A DNA stretch of 64,000 nt, taken from positions 510,084-574,083 of the forward strand of contig JAUILU010000002.1 of assembly GCA_030432905.1 (NCBI GenBank). Direction: 5' to 3'. This stretch comes from Phycisphaerae bacterium. GTDB taxonomy: Bacteria; Planctomycetota; Phycisphaerae; Phycisphaerales; UBA1924. The translations under genes and the position numbers were made by a program. Positions 27,761 through 35,171 of the stretch are shown here, in pieces. The first letter of the stretch is position 1. The number at the start of each line of letters is the position of its first letter. The notes below the pieces were generated by a model that saw nothing but the letters and a program-made list of their open reading frames with translations, searched no databases and had not been told where the DNA came from.

Positions 27761-28825
27761 TCAAGGCAGCAGATCGCCGACCTCGTACTGGTCGCTCGCT
27801 TCAGCTGCGACGCCGTCGAGGCTGACCCATTCGCTGCCGGTTGGTGCCCACCAGTCGGGGCGTGCCTTGGCGTTGGTGACGGAGACAGGCCGAGCCGAGC
27901 CGTCGTAGAAGCTGATGAACAGCACGCGGTCATCGACATTCCCGGAAAACCCGGGCCGTCTTGCCGATGCGAGAATGCCGGGGCGTGTTCTGCCGTAAGA
28001 AGACTCGTTTTCGTACGCGAAGAAGCCGCTGACGAAGTTACCGTAGAGTCCGGGGGTTGCGCCAACTTCGAAATTGGTCAAACCGTCGAATTCTACATAT
28101 TGCGTTCCGTCGGCAAACATGACCTTCTGCGAAGCTGATGTGCCGATGTTCTCAACGCGAGGCCTGTACTCACGCGGCGTATGAATCGTGGCTGCTGTAG
28201 TCCCGCCAAAGTTGTACGGAACGCCGCCGAACTTCTTGAGCCAAACTTGGGCGTCGCCCGTGACTGTGCCCTGCCCCGGGATGAACCCGCCGGGCATCGG
28301 TGTGCCCCAGTATTGGAAAGCCGCCGGTGCGAGATAGCTGGTGGTTCGGAAACCACCGAGTGCGTTGGCGTCGATAAAGTCCTGTGAATCACTCGATCCG
28401 CCACCAATAAACAGCCCGTCGTTGTACAGCGTGTTGCGGGGATCACGGACTTCTTCGAGCAGCTGCTGGGTCCGCAGCGCTCTGTTGTCGCTCCAGCCGA
28501 ACGCGTCGCCGAGCAGCGGCGTGATCCAGTCAACGGTCTGCGTTGGAGTCGATGAGCTTGTGTCGCCGGTGAATAGGCTCGGGTCCTGATCTGGGCCGGG
28601 CGTGCTGAGCCAGCCTGTGACATTGGCGCTTGCGAACTGTCCGTCGTTGGCAGCGATGAATATGCCCTGCTGAGCCGAGATGAGCTTGTGCTGTGATCTG
28701 TTGGTCGTCGCCATGCTCTGCTGTTTGGCGTCTTGGAGGATGGGCTGAGTGGCCGCAGCCGCGGTCAGTGTGACAGCCCCGAGCGCGAGAACATCGATGA
28801 TCGTGAATCCGTGGTTCCTGGCCAT
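27761..28825 (-). CDS. Prepilin-like protein with unusual Asp at +5
   Basis: The protein has 354 residues from an ATG at 28825. The leader MARNHG is followed by FTIIDVLALGAVTLTAAA, so cleavage is expected after Gly. The usual Glu+5 is Asp, which in classical pilins upsets assembly more than cleavage. The body ends with VLFISFYDGSARPVSV, the same late FYDG motif as the two prepilin-like proteins near the window start. So it belongs to the same broad family though it is much diverged. It is alone on its strand between a GT39 gene and tmRNA. Function unknown. Confidence 0.78.
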   Translation of the reverse strand: MARNHGFTIIDVLALGAVTLTAAAATQPILQDAKQQSMATTNRSQHKLISAQQGIFIAANDGQFASANVTGWLSTPGPDQDPSLFTGDTSSSTPTQTVDWITPLLGDAFGWSDNRALRTQQLLEEVRDPRNTLYNDGLFIGGGSSDSQDFIDANALGGFRTTSYLAPAAFQYWGTPMPGGFIPGQGTVTGDAQVWLKKFGGVPYNFGGTTAATIHTPREYRPRVENIGTSASQKVMFADGTQYVEFDGLTNFEVGATPGLYGNFVSGFFAYENESSYGRTRPGILASARRPGFSGNVDDRVLFISFYDGSARPVSVTNAKARPDWWAPTGSEWVSLDGVAAEASDQYEVGDLLP

Positions 28826-28993
28826 GCTATGAGATCCCTCTGTACCACCCCCGCGGCGAAGTCAGTTTGCCACCAGTATGACGCACAAGGGCAAGCCGTG
28901 TTCACAAATGTTGCCATGATTCAGAAAAATCGACTATGGACCTGAATCGCGTACGACAAGACACCCAGATAGTGGCTCAACACAGGCTGTTAT

Positions 28994-29023
28994 ATAATGA
29001 AACAACCCACCAGCCGGTGGGTT
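28994..29023 (-). terminator. Hairpin downstream of tmRNA, possible terminator
   Basis: Arms AACCCACC (29004-29011) and GGTGGGTT (29016-29023) are perfect complements around AGCC. On the minus strand the hairpin follows the tmRNA end and is trailed by GTTTCATTAT, only moderately T-rich. It would separate tmRNA from the prepilin gene. Confidence 0.5.
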
Positions 29024-29048
29024 GAGTGTCTGTTGGACAAATTTGAAA

Positions 29049-29404
29049 TGGAGCCGGGGGGAATCGAACCCCCGTGCCGAAACGGCCGGAACGGCGCATC
29101 TACGCGTGTAGTCAGCGATTTAATCTCAACCCTCCGCCGGCCACTGACAGCCTACTTCGGGTCCAGTCCCCAGTAATAAATCTCGCCGCTTCACCCCCGG
29201 GAACACCAAGAGTCGGCCAGCCTGCTGTCATTGAACCCCGCCATAGCAGGCGTCTAGCGGGGTTCAGACTACCTGTTTATCAGGCAGCCATGAGGTACTG
29301 CTCATCGGCAGATATTATTGTTGCGTGGTTTTTACGAGGCCACCACGCCCCTCGACGCGCCACACCGAACCTGAAACTCGCTCGGTCGAAACCACATCGG
29401 CCCC
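29049..29404 (-). ncRNA. ssrA: tmRNA (transfer-messenger RNA)
   Basis: The 5' end GGGGCCG (29404-29398) and 3' end CGGCTCC (29056-29050) form a seven-pair acceptor stem with one G-U, and A at 29049 is the discriminator; CCA is not encoded. After the 5' stem comes ATGTGGTTTCGAC, the usual tmRNA D-loop-like region. The 3' end has a T arm with GGTTCGATTCC. The tag frame starts at GCA and ends in TGA TAA, reading A-T-I-I-S-A-D-E-Q-Y-L-M-A-A. A GC-rich stem-loop follows the stop codons. Size of about 356 bases is normal for a one-piece tmRNA. It rescues stalled ribosomes with SmpB, which is not in the window. Confidence 0.96.
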
Positions 29405-29464
29405 AAAGTGTCAAACAGGTCGCGACCTAGGCCGCGCTCTTATTCTATGCACTTAATCGACACA

Positions 29465-29495
29465 AAGCGGGCGGACCCCAAGGAGCCCGCCCGCG
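29465..29495 (-). terminator. Intrinsic terminator of the mscS gene
   Basis: GCGGGCGG and CCGCCCGC form an eight-pair stem around a GC-rich loop, placed about 40 bases after the mscS stop. On the minus strand it is followed by CTTTGTGT, a short weak U run. It also lies just ahead of tmRNA and would insulate it. Confidence 0.6.
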
Positions 29496-29530
29496 GCAAT
29501 GCGTTGAAATTTCAGACTCTGCCCGCAGGA

Positions 29531-30466
29531 TCAGTCCTGCTTCACAGCGCCGTCGATGTGAACGTCCATCTGCGGGAACGGGATGCCGATGCCGGCCTCG
29601 TCGAGATCGACCTTGATCTGCCGGGTCATGCGCTCCTTAACGGCCCAGTAGTCAGCCGTCGCCGACCACGCACGCACCGCCCAGTCGATCGACGAGCCGC
29701 CGAGTTCGGAGAGGTAGATCACAGGTTCGGGGTCGGTCTTGACGCCCTCGACCTTTGCGACCGCGCCCTTGAGCACTTCGCGTGTCTTGTCGAGGTCAGC
29801 CGAGTAGTCGGTCCCGACCGCGACATCGACCCGGCGTGTTTCGTGGAATGTGGCGTTCTCGATCGTGCCGCCGTAAATCTCGCTGTTGGGCACGATGATG
29901 CGCCGGTTGTCCGGCGTGTCGAACGCGGTGGTGAAGAGTTCGATCGCGTGGATCTTCCCTGTGACGCCGCCGGCTGAGATGACATCGCCGATCTTGAACG
30001 GTCGGAAAATCAGCAGCATGATGCCCGCGGCAAAGTTGCCAAGCAGCCCGGACATCGCCATGCCGATCGCAAAGCCGGCAGCCGCAATGACCGCAGCGAA
30101 ACTCGTCGTGTCGATGCCAAACGTGTTGAGGATCGCGAGCCCGCCGAGGATCATGATCGCGTACTTGCCCATGTTCCCGAAGAACCGGGCGAGCGTCTCA
30201 TCGACTTTGGCCTTGCGTGCCACGTTCAAGATCAGCTTGCCAACCCATTTGGCGATGATCAGCACGACGATAATGAGGATGATGGCCTTGACGATCGGGA
30301 TACCCCACGTCGTCCAGATCTGCATCAGTTCGTCGGTTGACACGCCGTCGGTCAGGTCGACCCCCGGGTTCGCGAACTTCTCAATCGCGCCTTCGACTTT
30401 GGCTTCGGGTGTGTCCGCCGCGGTCTCTGAGGCCTGTTCGGCGGCCTCCTGAAAGATACTCAACAT
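29531..30466 (-). CDS. mscS: Small-conductance mechanosensitive channel (MscS family)
   Basis: The protein has 311 residues. An N-terminal acidic stretch of about 45 residues is followed by three helices. The pore helix reads FAAVIAAAGFAIGMAMSGLLGNFAAGIMLL, with the Gly/Ala pattern of MscS TM3. The beta domain contains RPFKIGDVI and the NRRIIVPNSEI loop, and the C-terminal alpha/beta part ends with IPFPQMDVHI, a typical finish. It opens when the membrane is stretched by hypo-osmotic shock. It is transcribed away from mscL, 256 bases off, so the two channels share one regulatory region. Confidence 0.95.
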   Translation of the reverse strand: MLSIFQEAAEQASETAADTPEAKVEGAIEKFANPGVDLTDGVSTDELMQIWTTWGIPIVKAIILIIVVLIIAKWVGKLILNVARKAKVDETLARFFGNMGKYAIMILGGLAILNTFGIDTTSFAAVIAAAGFAIGMAMSGLLGNFAAGIMLLIFRPFKIGDVISAGGVTGKIHAIELFTTAFDTPDNRRIIVPNSEIYGGTIENATFHETRRVDVAVGTDYSADLDKTREVLKGAVAKVEGVKTDPEPVIYLSELGGSSIDWAVRAWSATADYWAVKERMTRQIKVDLDEAGIGIPFPQMDVHIDGAVKQD

Positions 30467-30632
30467 GGCTCGGGTCTCCTCTGTGTTGTTAGAAAGGTCT
30501 CGAACAGCACACAGTAGGCGGCGACTAAAAACCGCGCTCAGCTTTCAAAGCTCGTGAAACCCGCTTCCCAAGCCGGGACCAGCCCGACACCCCGGATTAT
30601 GGAGTCTCAGGACCGGAATAGATAAAAAGGTC

Positions 30633-30638
30633 TATAAT
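30633..30638 (+). promoter_or_regulatory. Candidate -10 box for mscL
   Basis: A perfect TATAAT sits in a local A/T-rich patch (GATAAAAAGGTCTATAATGC). It lies 85 bases before the mscL ATG. No good -35 lies at 16-18 bases upstream, so an alternative sigma factor or an activator may be used. An untranslated leader of about 75-80 bases is expected. Confidence 0.5.
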
Positions 30639-30722
30639 GCTTTCGCGCCGTGGAACGGCGTCGTCTACGAAGGGGTGGATGGATTCTGCAGAAGATCTCA
30701 TCGAGCAGATGGAGTTTTGAGT

Positions 30723-31175
30723 ATGGGTATGATTAAAGAGTTTAAAGAGTTCGCCCTGAAGGGCAACATGGTTGACATGGCAGTCGGCATCATCATCGGT
30801 GGTGCGTTCGGCATCATCGTCAAGTCGCTGATCGACGACGTCATCATGCCGTTGGTCGGCAAGGTTGTTGGTAACGTTGATTTCAGCAACATCTACATTC
30901 CGCTGAGCCAGGCTGTTGTTGATGCCAAGGAAGCCAACCCGAAGTTGCCGCTCGATGAAGCACGAGATCTTGGATCCGTGCTCGCGATCGGTAACTTCGC
31001 AAGTATTTTGATCAACTTCCTCATACTTGCGTTTGTGATCTTCATCATGGTGAAGATGATGAACAACGCCAAGAAGCGTTTCGAGAAAGAAAAAGAAGCA
31101 GCACCACCTCCGCCCCCGGCCGCGGAAGTTGTTCTGCTGACCGAGATCCGCGACGCGATCAAAGCCAAGGGCTGA
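30723..31175 (+). CDS. mscL: Large-conductance mechanosensitive channel
   Basis: I start at the ATG at 30723 with GGAG eight bases upstream (30711-30714); a longer frame begins at 30675 but adds non-family sequence. The 150-residue protein opens [30 protein letters not shown], matching the MscL amphipathic N-helix and TM1 pore lining. A periplasmic loop follows, then TM2 ([23 protein letters not shown]) and a charged coiled-coil tail with a run of five prolines. It forms the emergency release pore. The tail is somewhat longer than E. coli's (136 residues in total there). Confidence 0.97.
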   Translation: MGMIKEFKEFALKGNMVDMAVGIIIGGAFGIIVKSLIDDVIMPLVGKVVGNVDFSNIYIPLSQAVVDAKEANPKLPLDEARDLGSVLAIGNFASILINFLILAFVIFIMVKMMNNAKKRFEKEKEAAPPPPPAAEVVLLTEIRDAIKAKG

Positions 31176-31203
31176 TCCTCGCGTTCATAGTTTGACAGAC
31201 ACG

Positions 31204-31233
31204 CAGGCCGGTCATCACAGGATGGCCGGCCTG
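31204..31233 (+). terminator. Hairpin after mscL without a strong U run
   Basis: Arms CAGGCCGGTCAT and ATGGCCGGCCTG pair over 12 positions with one G-U around a six-base loop. The following bases TCGCATTACA are not T-rich, so it may act as an mRNA-end stabiliser more than a classic terminator. It sits between mscL and ispD. Confidence 0.5.
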
Positions 31234-31264
31234 TCGCATTACACATCGCATAGAATGACTACGT

Positions 31265-32056
31265 ATGAACGTCTGTGTCATCATCCCAGCCGCCGGCAGC
31301 GCTTCGAGATATCTCGCATCGGGCGCGACGCGCCACAAGCTCGACGAGGACCTCGCAGGCCGGGAAGTGCTCATCCGCTCGATCGAGCTGTTCGCCAAGC
31401 GCGACGAGGTTTCCTCGATCGTCGTCGCAGGTCCACACGGCGATGACGACCACCAGGCCTTCCGCGAGCGTTACGGCCACAAACTCGGATTCTTCGGTGT
31501 CACGCTCTGCAAGGGCGGCAAGGACTACCGCTACGAATCGGTCCAAGCCGCACTCGCCGAGGTGCCAGAAGACTCGACGCACATCGCGGTGCATGATGCG
31601 GCTAGGCCCTGCGCGACGAGCCGGCTCATCGACCGGGTGTTCGAAGCCGCGGCGAGGTTCGACGCGGTCATCCCCGCGGTGCCCGTCGGCGACACAATCA
31701 AACGAACAGAAGAAGCCGCAGACGCCGCGGATGAGGACCCGCTCGACGCGATCCTCGGCTCGGGCGGCAAATCGAACGAGTCATTCTCACGTGTCAGCGG
31801 CACACTCGATCGGACAGGCTTGGTCGCCGTACAGACGCCGCAGATATTCAAGCGTGATCTGCTGATCCGTGCCTACAGCCAGCCTGATCTGGCAAGCACC
31901 GACGACGCGGGCTTGGTCGAGAATCTGGGCGAAGCTGTGATGGTGGTCAAGGGCGAGCGCCGGAACATCAAGATCACGACCGCTGAGGATCTCGAACTGG
32001 CACGCGCGTTTTTCGGACCTGTCGGCGGTTCACGAGAAACTCACAAGCGTTTCTAG
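31265..32056 (+). CDS. ispD: 2-C-methyl-D-erythritol 4-phosphate cytidylyltransferase
   Basis: IspD makes CDP-methylerythritol in the MEP isoprenoid pathway. The 263-residue protein has PAAGSASRY (canonical PAAGxGxRM) near residue 8, then RHKLDEDLAGREVL, VHDAARPC near residue 114 and GDTIKRTEE. VQTPQIFKRDLL and DDAGLVENLG follow, and the end NIKITTAEDLELA is a standard finish. About 25 extra residues (PLDAILGSGGKSNESFSRVSG) sit between GDTIK and TGLVAVQTPQ. No ispF lies next to it. The first motif is looser than in E. coli, but all blocks are in order. Confidence 0.9.
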   Translation: MNVCVIIPAAGSASRYLASGATRHKLDEDLAGREVLIRSIELFAKRDEVSSIVVAGPHGDDDHQAFRERYGHKLGFFGVTLCKGGKDYRYESVQAALAEVPEDSTHIAVHDAARPCATSRLIDRVFEAAARFDAVIPAVPVGDTIKRTEEAADAADEDPLDAILGSGGKSNESFSRVSGTLDRTGLVAVQTPQIFKRDLLIRAYSQPDLASTDDAGLVENLGEAVMVVKGERRNIKITTAEDLELARAFFGPVGGSRETHKRF

Positions 32057-32162
32057 TCGTTTGCCCAGCAAAGACCTACGATTTCCGCTCACTGCCAGCC
32101 GTCCGTTATTCGGCAGGCGATGTTCACACGCGTCCTCGCGGCGCCCTGCCGGAGGTACCGGA

Positions 32163-32600
32163 ATGTCCCATGTCGGTGTGCACTGCATTATGGAAATCTA
32201 CGGCTGTCCTCACGAGGTCCTCAACGACCACGAGTACATCCAGAAGTCGCTCAAAGAAGCCGCTCAGAAAGCCGGCGCGACCTGGCTCGGGCAGGCCTCT
32301 CACCACTTCGAGCCGCAGGGCGTGACCGCGCTCGGCCTGCTCGCAGAGAGCCACATCACAGTGCACACCTGGCCGGAGGTGGGATACGCCGCGGCCGATT
32401 GCTTCACCTGTGGCGATCACACCATCGCCGAGGAAGCCTGCAGGCACCTCGCCCGCGCACTCAAAGCCGAACGCAGCGAGATCGTCCGCATCCCCCGCGC
32501 GCTCGGGCTTAAGCCGGCCGAGGTCGAGGGTGTCGATCCGTCTGATGCGCACATGTGCACGCACACCGTCGAGGTCGAAGACTTCGTCATCGGAGCGTAA
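32163..32600 (+). CDS. speD: S-adenosylmethionine decarboxylase-family proenzyme (SpeD)
   Basis: The ATG at 32163 has GGAGG at 32152-32156. The 145-residue protein belongs to the short prokaryotic class. Self-cleavage is expected at Glu62-Ser63 in LLAESHITVHTWPEVGYA, giving the pyruvoyl group; His68 and the Cys of DCFTCG match known catalytic residues. About 30 residues after ALKAERSEIVRIPRALG form an uncommon tail (PAEVEGVDPSDAHMCTHTVEV). Related proteins have been shown to decarboxylate arginine or ornithine rather than SAM, so the substrate is open. No speE follows. A strong terminator ends the unit. Confidence 0.88.
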   Translation: MSHVGVHCIMEIYGCPHEVLNDHEYIQKSLKEAAQKAGATWLGQASHHFEPQGVTALGLLAESHITVHTWPEVGYAAADCFTCGDHTIAEEACRHLARALKAERSEIVRIPRALGLKPAEVEGVDPSDAHMCTHTVEVEDFVIGA

Positions 32601-32631
32601 TCCACACAACAAAGGCAATCGAAACATTGAC

Positions 32632-32667
32632 CACCCCCGCGCACAATCGTGGGGGTGTTTCTTTATG
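32632..32667 (+). terminator. Strong intrinsic terminator after speD
   Basis: Arms CACCCCCGCG (32632-32641) and CGTGGGGGTG (32648-32657) pair over ten positions with one G-U around a six-base loop, followed at once by TTTCTTTAT. This is a textbook Rho-independent terminator. Confidence 0.88.
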
Positions 32668-32689
32668 TTGAGTGAATCAACGAGCGCAT

Positions 32690-32723
32690 CGAAAAAAGGA
32701 GAAGGCGGAGACTCCGCTCCGCC
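32690..32723 (-). terminator. Intrinsic terminator after lexA
   Basis: On the minus strand GGCGGAG and CTCCGCC pair around a six-base loop (32723-32704), followed by TTCTCCTTTTTTC. It lies 42 bases after the lexA stop and faces the speD terminator. Confidence 0.8.
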
Positions 32724-32764
32724 CATCTCGCGACACGCTTGGTTGTACGAGGTGCGACTCGTAC

Positions 32765-33379
32765 TTAGTACTGGCGGACCACGCCGCGGACGATGCCCTG
32801 GATCGTGCAGAACTTGACGCGGATGGCGTCGAAGTCCGGGTTCGCCGGCTGGAGCCGGATGTGGTCGTCTTCCTTGAAGAAGGTTTTGAGTGTGGTCGAG
32901 CCGTCGGGCAGGAGCGCGACAACCTTGTCGCCGTTCTGCGCGATCTCGGTGCGCTCGACGAGCACGAAGTCGCCGTTGAGGATGCCCTCGTCCTTCATGG
33001 ACTCGCCCTCGACCTTGAGCGCGAAGGTGGAATCGGAGCGTTCGGTTGTGGCGCCGACGACCTCGCCGAGGTCGATCTCGTCCTGGCCCGCGACGCGCTC
33101 GATCGGGTAGCCCGCGGCGATCTTGCCGACCAGCGGGAACTTCAGCGGCCGTGACTCGTCCGGGACGCTGACACCATCAGCGATCGACAAAGAGCGTGCC
33201 TTGTTCGGCTCGCGTGTCAGGGCGCCTTTTTGAATCAGAGCCTCTACGTGCTCGAACACGGTGACCTTGCTGACTCCGATCTCGTCGGCGAGCTCCTGCA
33301 TCGTCGGCGAATAGCCATGGCGTACCCGCCAGTCGCGGATGAGCTTGAGAATGCGGAGTTGTTTCGGTGTCAGATTCAT
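32765..33379 (-). CDS. lexA: LexA SOS-response repressor
   Basis: The protein has 204 residues. A winged helix at residues 1-65 includes YSPTMQELADEIGVSKVTVFEHVEAL. A hinge and S24-family protease domain follow. The cleavage site Ala89-Gly90 lies in VGKIAAGYPI. The catalytic pair is Ser127 (GESM) and Lys165 (TTLKTF). The start ATG has AAGAAGGG upstream. The recognition helix SKVTVFEHVEA is unlike E. coli's, so a different SOS box is expected. A perfect 9-base inverted repeat about 220 bases upstream is one candidate. It is preceded by a 620-base gene-free stretch and then dprA. Confidence 0.96.
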   Translation of the reverse strand: MNLTPKQLRILKLIRDWRVRHGYSPTMQELADEIGVSKVTVFEHVEALIQKGALTREPNKARSLSIADGVSVPDESRPLKFPLVGKIAAGYPIERVAGQDEIDLGEVVGATTERSDSTFALKVEGESMKDEGILNGDFVLVERTEIAQNGDKVVALLPDGSTTLKTFFKEDDHIRLQPANPDFDAIRVKFCTIQGIVRGVVRQY

Positions 33380-33597
33380 TACAAATTCCCTTCTTCTGAT
33401 CGCTTACGCGATTCTCTAACCCGATGGCCTTCGCCTCCGAGCCCCCTCTTCTGTGAGCCGGCGTTCGCTCAGATCCGCTCACCCCAGCCGACGCGTTCGA
33501 CGCCAGTTGATTGGCAAGCAACCTGACCGATACCAATTCTACATCGAACAAAGACCTTGTAAACGTTGTCGTCGGCCTGATTTCGACTTTCGTGCTG

Positions 33598-33619
33598 TTC
33601 TGGTCCGCGGGGACCAGAA
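33598..33619. promoter_or_regulatory. Perfect inverted repeat upstream of lexA
   Basis: Arms TTCTGGTCC and GGACCAGAA are exact complements around GCGG and are followed on the plus strand by TTTTACC. It could be a protein-binding operator (LexA is an obvious candidate by location) or a weak plus-strand terminator. No plus-strand gene ends before it, which favours an operator. Confidence 0.45.
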
Positions 33620-33835
33620 TTTTACCGAACGTACCCCCCGGTCCTAGGCAGACCAACGGGCTCCCCAGATTCTGCATCGATGCGTCGCGCCCCGCGGCAC
33701 GGGCACCAATCCACCCCACGATGCGGTGTATAGCGGATTGCAGGTGGTTGGTCTTTGACAACCTACCGCATTCCGACTCTCTTCTCGGACGAAAGCATAA
33801 CAATGTGTCGTTTCTGTGTGTATTATCTTCCATGA

Positions 33836-33874
33836 TGTGGATAAATTCGTCATCCACACCGAACGTTATCCAAC
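33836..33874. other. Cluster of DnaA-box-like sequences
   Basis: Within 39 bases are TGTGGATAA (33836-33844, perfect consensus on the minus strand), TCATCCACA (33850-33858, one mismatch) and TTATCCAAC (33866-33874, one mismatch). The flanks are A/T-rich for this genome. It may be part of a replication origin or a DnaA-controlled site. Confidence 0.5.
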
Positions 33875-33998
33875 TTTGGCAGAATTTCGAGCCCGATCTG
33901 TCAGGTTTTTGGTGACCAAACAAAGAGCTATTTCAGGAAGCTCAGGGTACGGTTTTTATCGGGCATCCCAGAAACTTATCGGGCCATGGGCGCAGTCT

Positions 33999-35159
33999 TT
34001 ACCGGCTGTGCTCAATCACGCTCCCAACACGCCTCACAAGACCCGCGATTTCGAGCAGGGTGATTGTCTGTGTGATGACTGCCATCTCGAGCCCGGTGTG
34101 GGTCGCGATCTGATCAGGCGTTCGGCCCTCCCGGGTCGCCTCAAACACCTGCTCGCCAGGCTCGCCGCCCGGGATGGTGACCGTGGGTTTGACCTGTGGT
34201 GCAGCTTCGCCGCCGGCTGGTGTATAGCGGTCGCCGTGGGAGCCTCGGTGCGCGTGCCAAGCGGGGGCTTCGAGGCTGTCGATGATGTCCGCTGGCTCGG
34301 TGACGAGTTGAGCGCTGCCCGCCTTGAGCAGATCGAGCGAGCCTTCGCACGCGATGCTGTCCACCCGGCCCGGCAACGCAAAGACCTCTCGGCCCTGCTC
34401 TTCGGTGGCCTGCCTCGCGGTGATCAGGGCGCCCGAGCGCCGGCCTGCTTCGACCACGAGCACGCCGAGCGACATGCCAGAGATAATCCGGTTCCGTGCA
34501 GGAAAGTTGCGAGGCTCGGGCGGGGAGTCACAGGGCAGCTCGGTCACGATCGCGCCGCCGCCCTCGATGACCGAGTCGAACAGCGCCAGGTTCTCAGGCG
34601 GGTAGCAGTGCGATAGCCCGCACCCGAGCACGACCACGGTTCGGCCCTGTGCCTGAAGCGCGCCGCGGTGGGCCGCGGTGTCGATGCCGCGCGCGCCGCC
34701 CGAGACGATGGTGATCCCGCGGGACGCGAGCTGCGTTGCGAATCTGCCCGCCTGTTCGAGGCCGTACTGCGAGCACCGCCGAGAGCCGACAACGCCCAGC
34801 GAGAACTGGTCGCCCGGGTCGATCTCGCCCCGGACGAACAGGATCATCGGGCAGTCGGGCAACGGGCGGAGCAGCTGCGGGAATCGCGGGTCGTTCTGTG
34901 TGATGACGTCGGCTTCGAGTTTCTCCGCGAGCCGAAGCTCCTTTTCGGCTCGGCCCAGGGCGCGCTTAGATTCCTTAACGACGTTCCGCGCGACGCCCGC
35001 ACCGATGCCCTCGACCTGTTCGACGTCGGTTTGCGAGGCGTTGAAGACCGCTTCCGCCGAGCCGAGGTGAGCGATGAGCCGACGCGAGCGGACTGGCCCC
35101 AATCCGGGGGTGTATGCGAGAGCAAGGTAGTAGAGGGCATCGCTCTGGATGTTCGGCAT
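33999..35159 (-). CDS. dprA: DprA, DNA-processing protein for transformation
   Basis: DprA loads RecA on incoming single-stranded DNA. The 386-residue protein has an N-terminal helix-hairpin-helix/SAM-like part (LGPVRSRRLIAHLGSAEAVF) and an extended Rossmann fold with GVVGSRRCSQYG, IVSGGARGIDTAAHRGAL and NFPARNRIISGMS. The C-terminal winged helix (TPDQIATHTGLEMAVITQTITLLEIAGLV) is the optional DML1-like domain. The ATG at 35159 is only six bases after a TATACT, and no ribosome site is seen. It lies upstream of lexA on the same strand, separated by 620 gene-free bases. No com genes are in the window. Confidence 0.95.
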   Translation of the reverse strand: MPNIQSDALYYLALAYTPGLGPVRSRRLIAHLGSAEAVFNASQTDVEQVEGIGAGVARNVVKESKRALGRAEKELRLAEKLEADVITQNDPRFPQLLRPLPDCPMILFVRGEIDPGDQFSLGVVGSRRCSQYGLEQAGRFATQLASRGITIVSGGARGIDTAAHRGALQAQGRTVVVLGCGLSHCYPPENLALFDSVIEGGGAIVTELPCDSPPEPRNFPARNRIISGMSLGVLVVEAGRRSGALITARQATEEQGREVFALPGRVDSIACEGSLDLLKAGSAQLVTEPADIIDSLEAPAWHAHRGSHGDRYTPAGGEAAPQVKPTVTIPGGEPGEQVFEATREGRTPDQIATHTGLEMAVITQTITLLEIAGLVRRVGSVIEHSR

Positions 35160-35165
35160 ACGATA

Positions 35166-35171
35166 AGTATA
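35166..35171 (-). promoter_or_regulatory. Candidate -10 box for dprA, leaderless arrangement
   Basis: TATACT on the minus strand ends six bases before the dprA ATG, so transcription would start at or beside the start codon. A -35 element is not clear (TTGGAC lies 20 bases upstream, too far for the usual spacing). Confidence 0.35.

Larger units (their letters stand above)
33380..33998 (-). other. Gene-free stretch between dprA and lexA
   Basis: Frames here are short, lack ribosome sites and show no protein character, so I call no gene. The stretch contains the lexA leader with a good Shine-Dalgarno, the 9-base inverted repeat at 33598-33619 and the DnaA-box-like cluster at 33836-33874. The right half (33730-33960) is clearly more A/T-rich than the surrounding coding DNA. 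It could hold a replication origin, a long lexA control region or an unrecognised RNA. Confidence 0.6.

Noticed and set aside
28733-28945. A 70-codon plus-strand frame across the prepilin start
   Set aside because: It overlaps the prepilin leader antisense and shows no protein features.
28985-29000. Plus-strand TATAAT near 28993 as a promoter
   Set aside because: No plus-strand gene follows; a hairpin comes directly after it and tmRNA is on the other strand.
33511-33915. A 134-codon plus-strand frame in the dprA-lexA gap
   Set aside because: It lacks a ribosome site, has no GC bias at third positions, and overlaps the inverted repeat and DnaA-like boxes.
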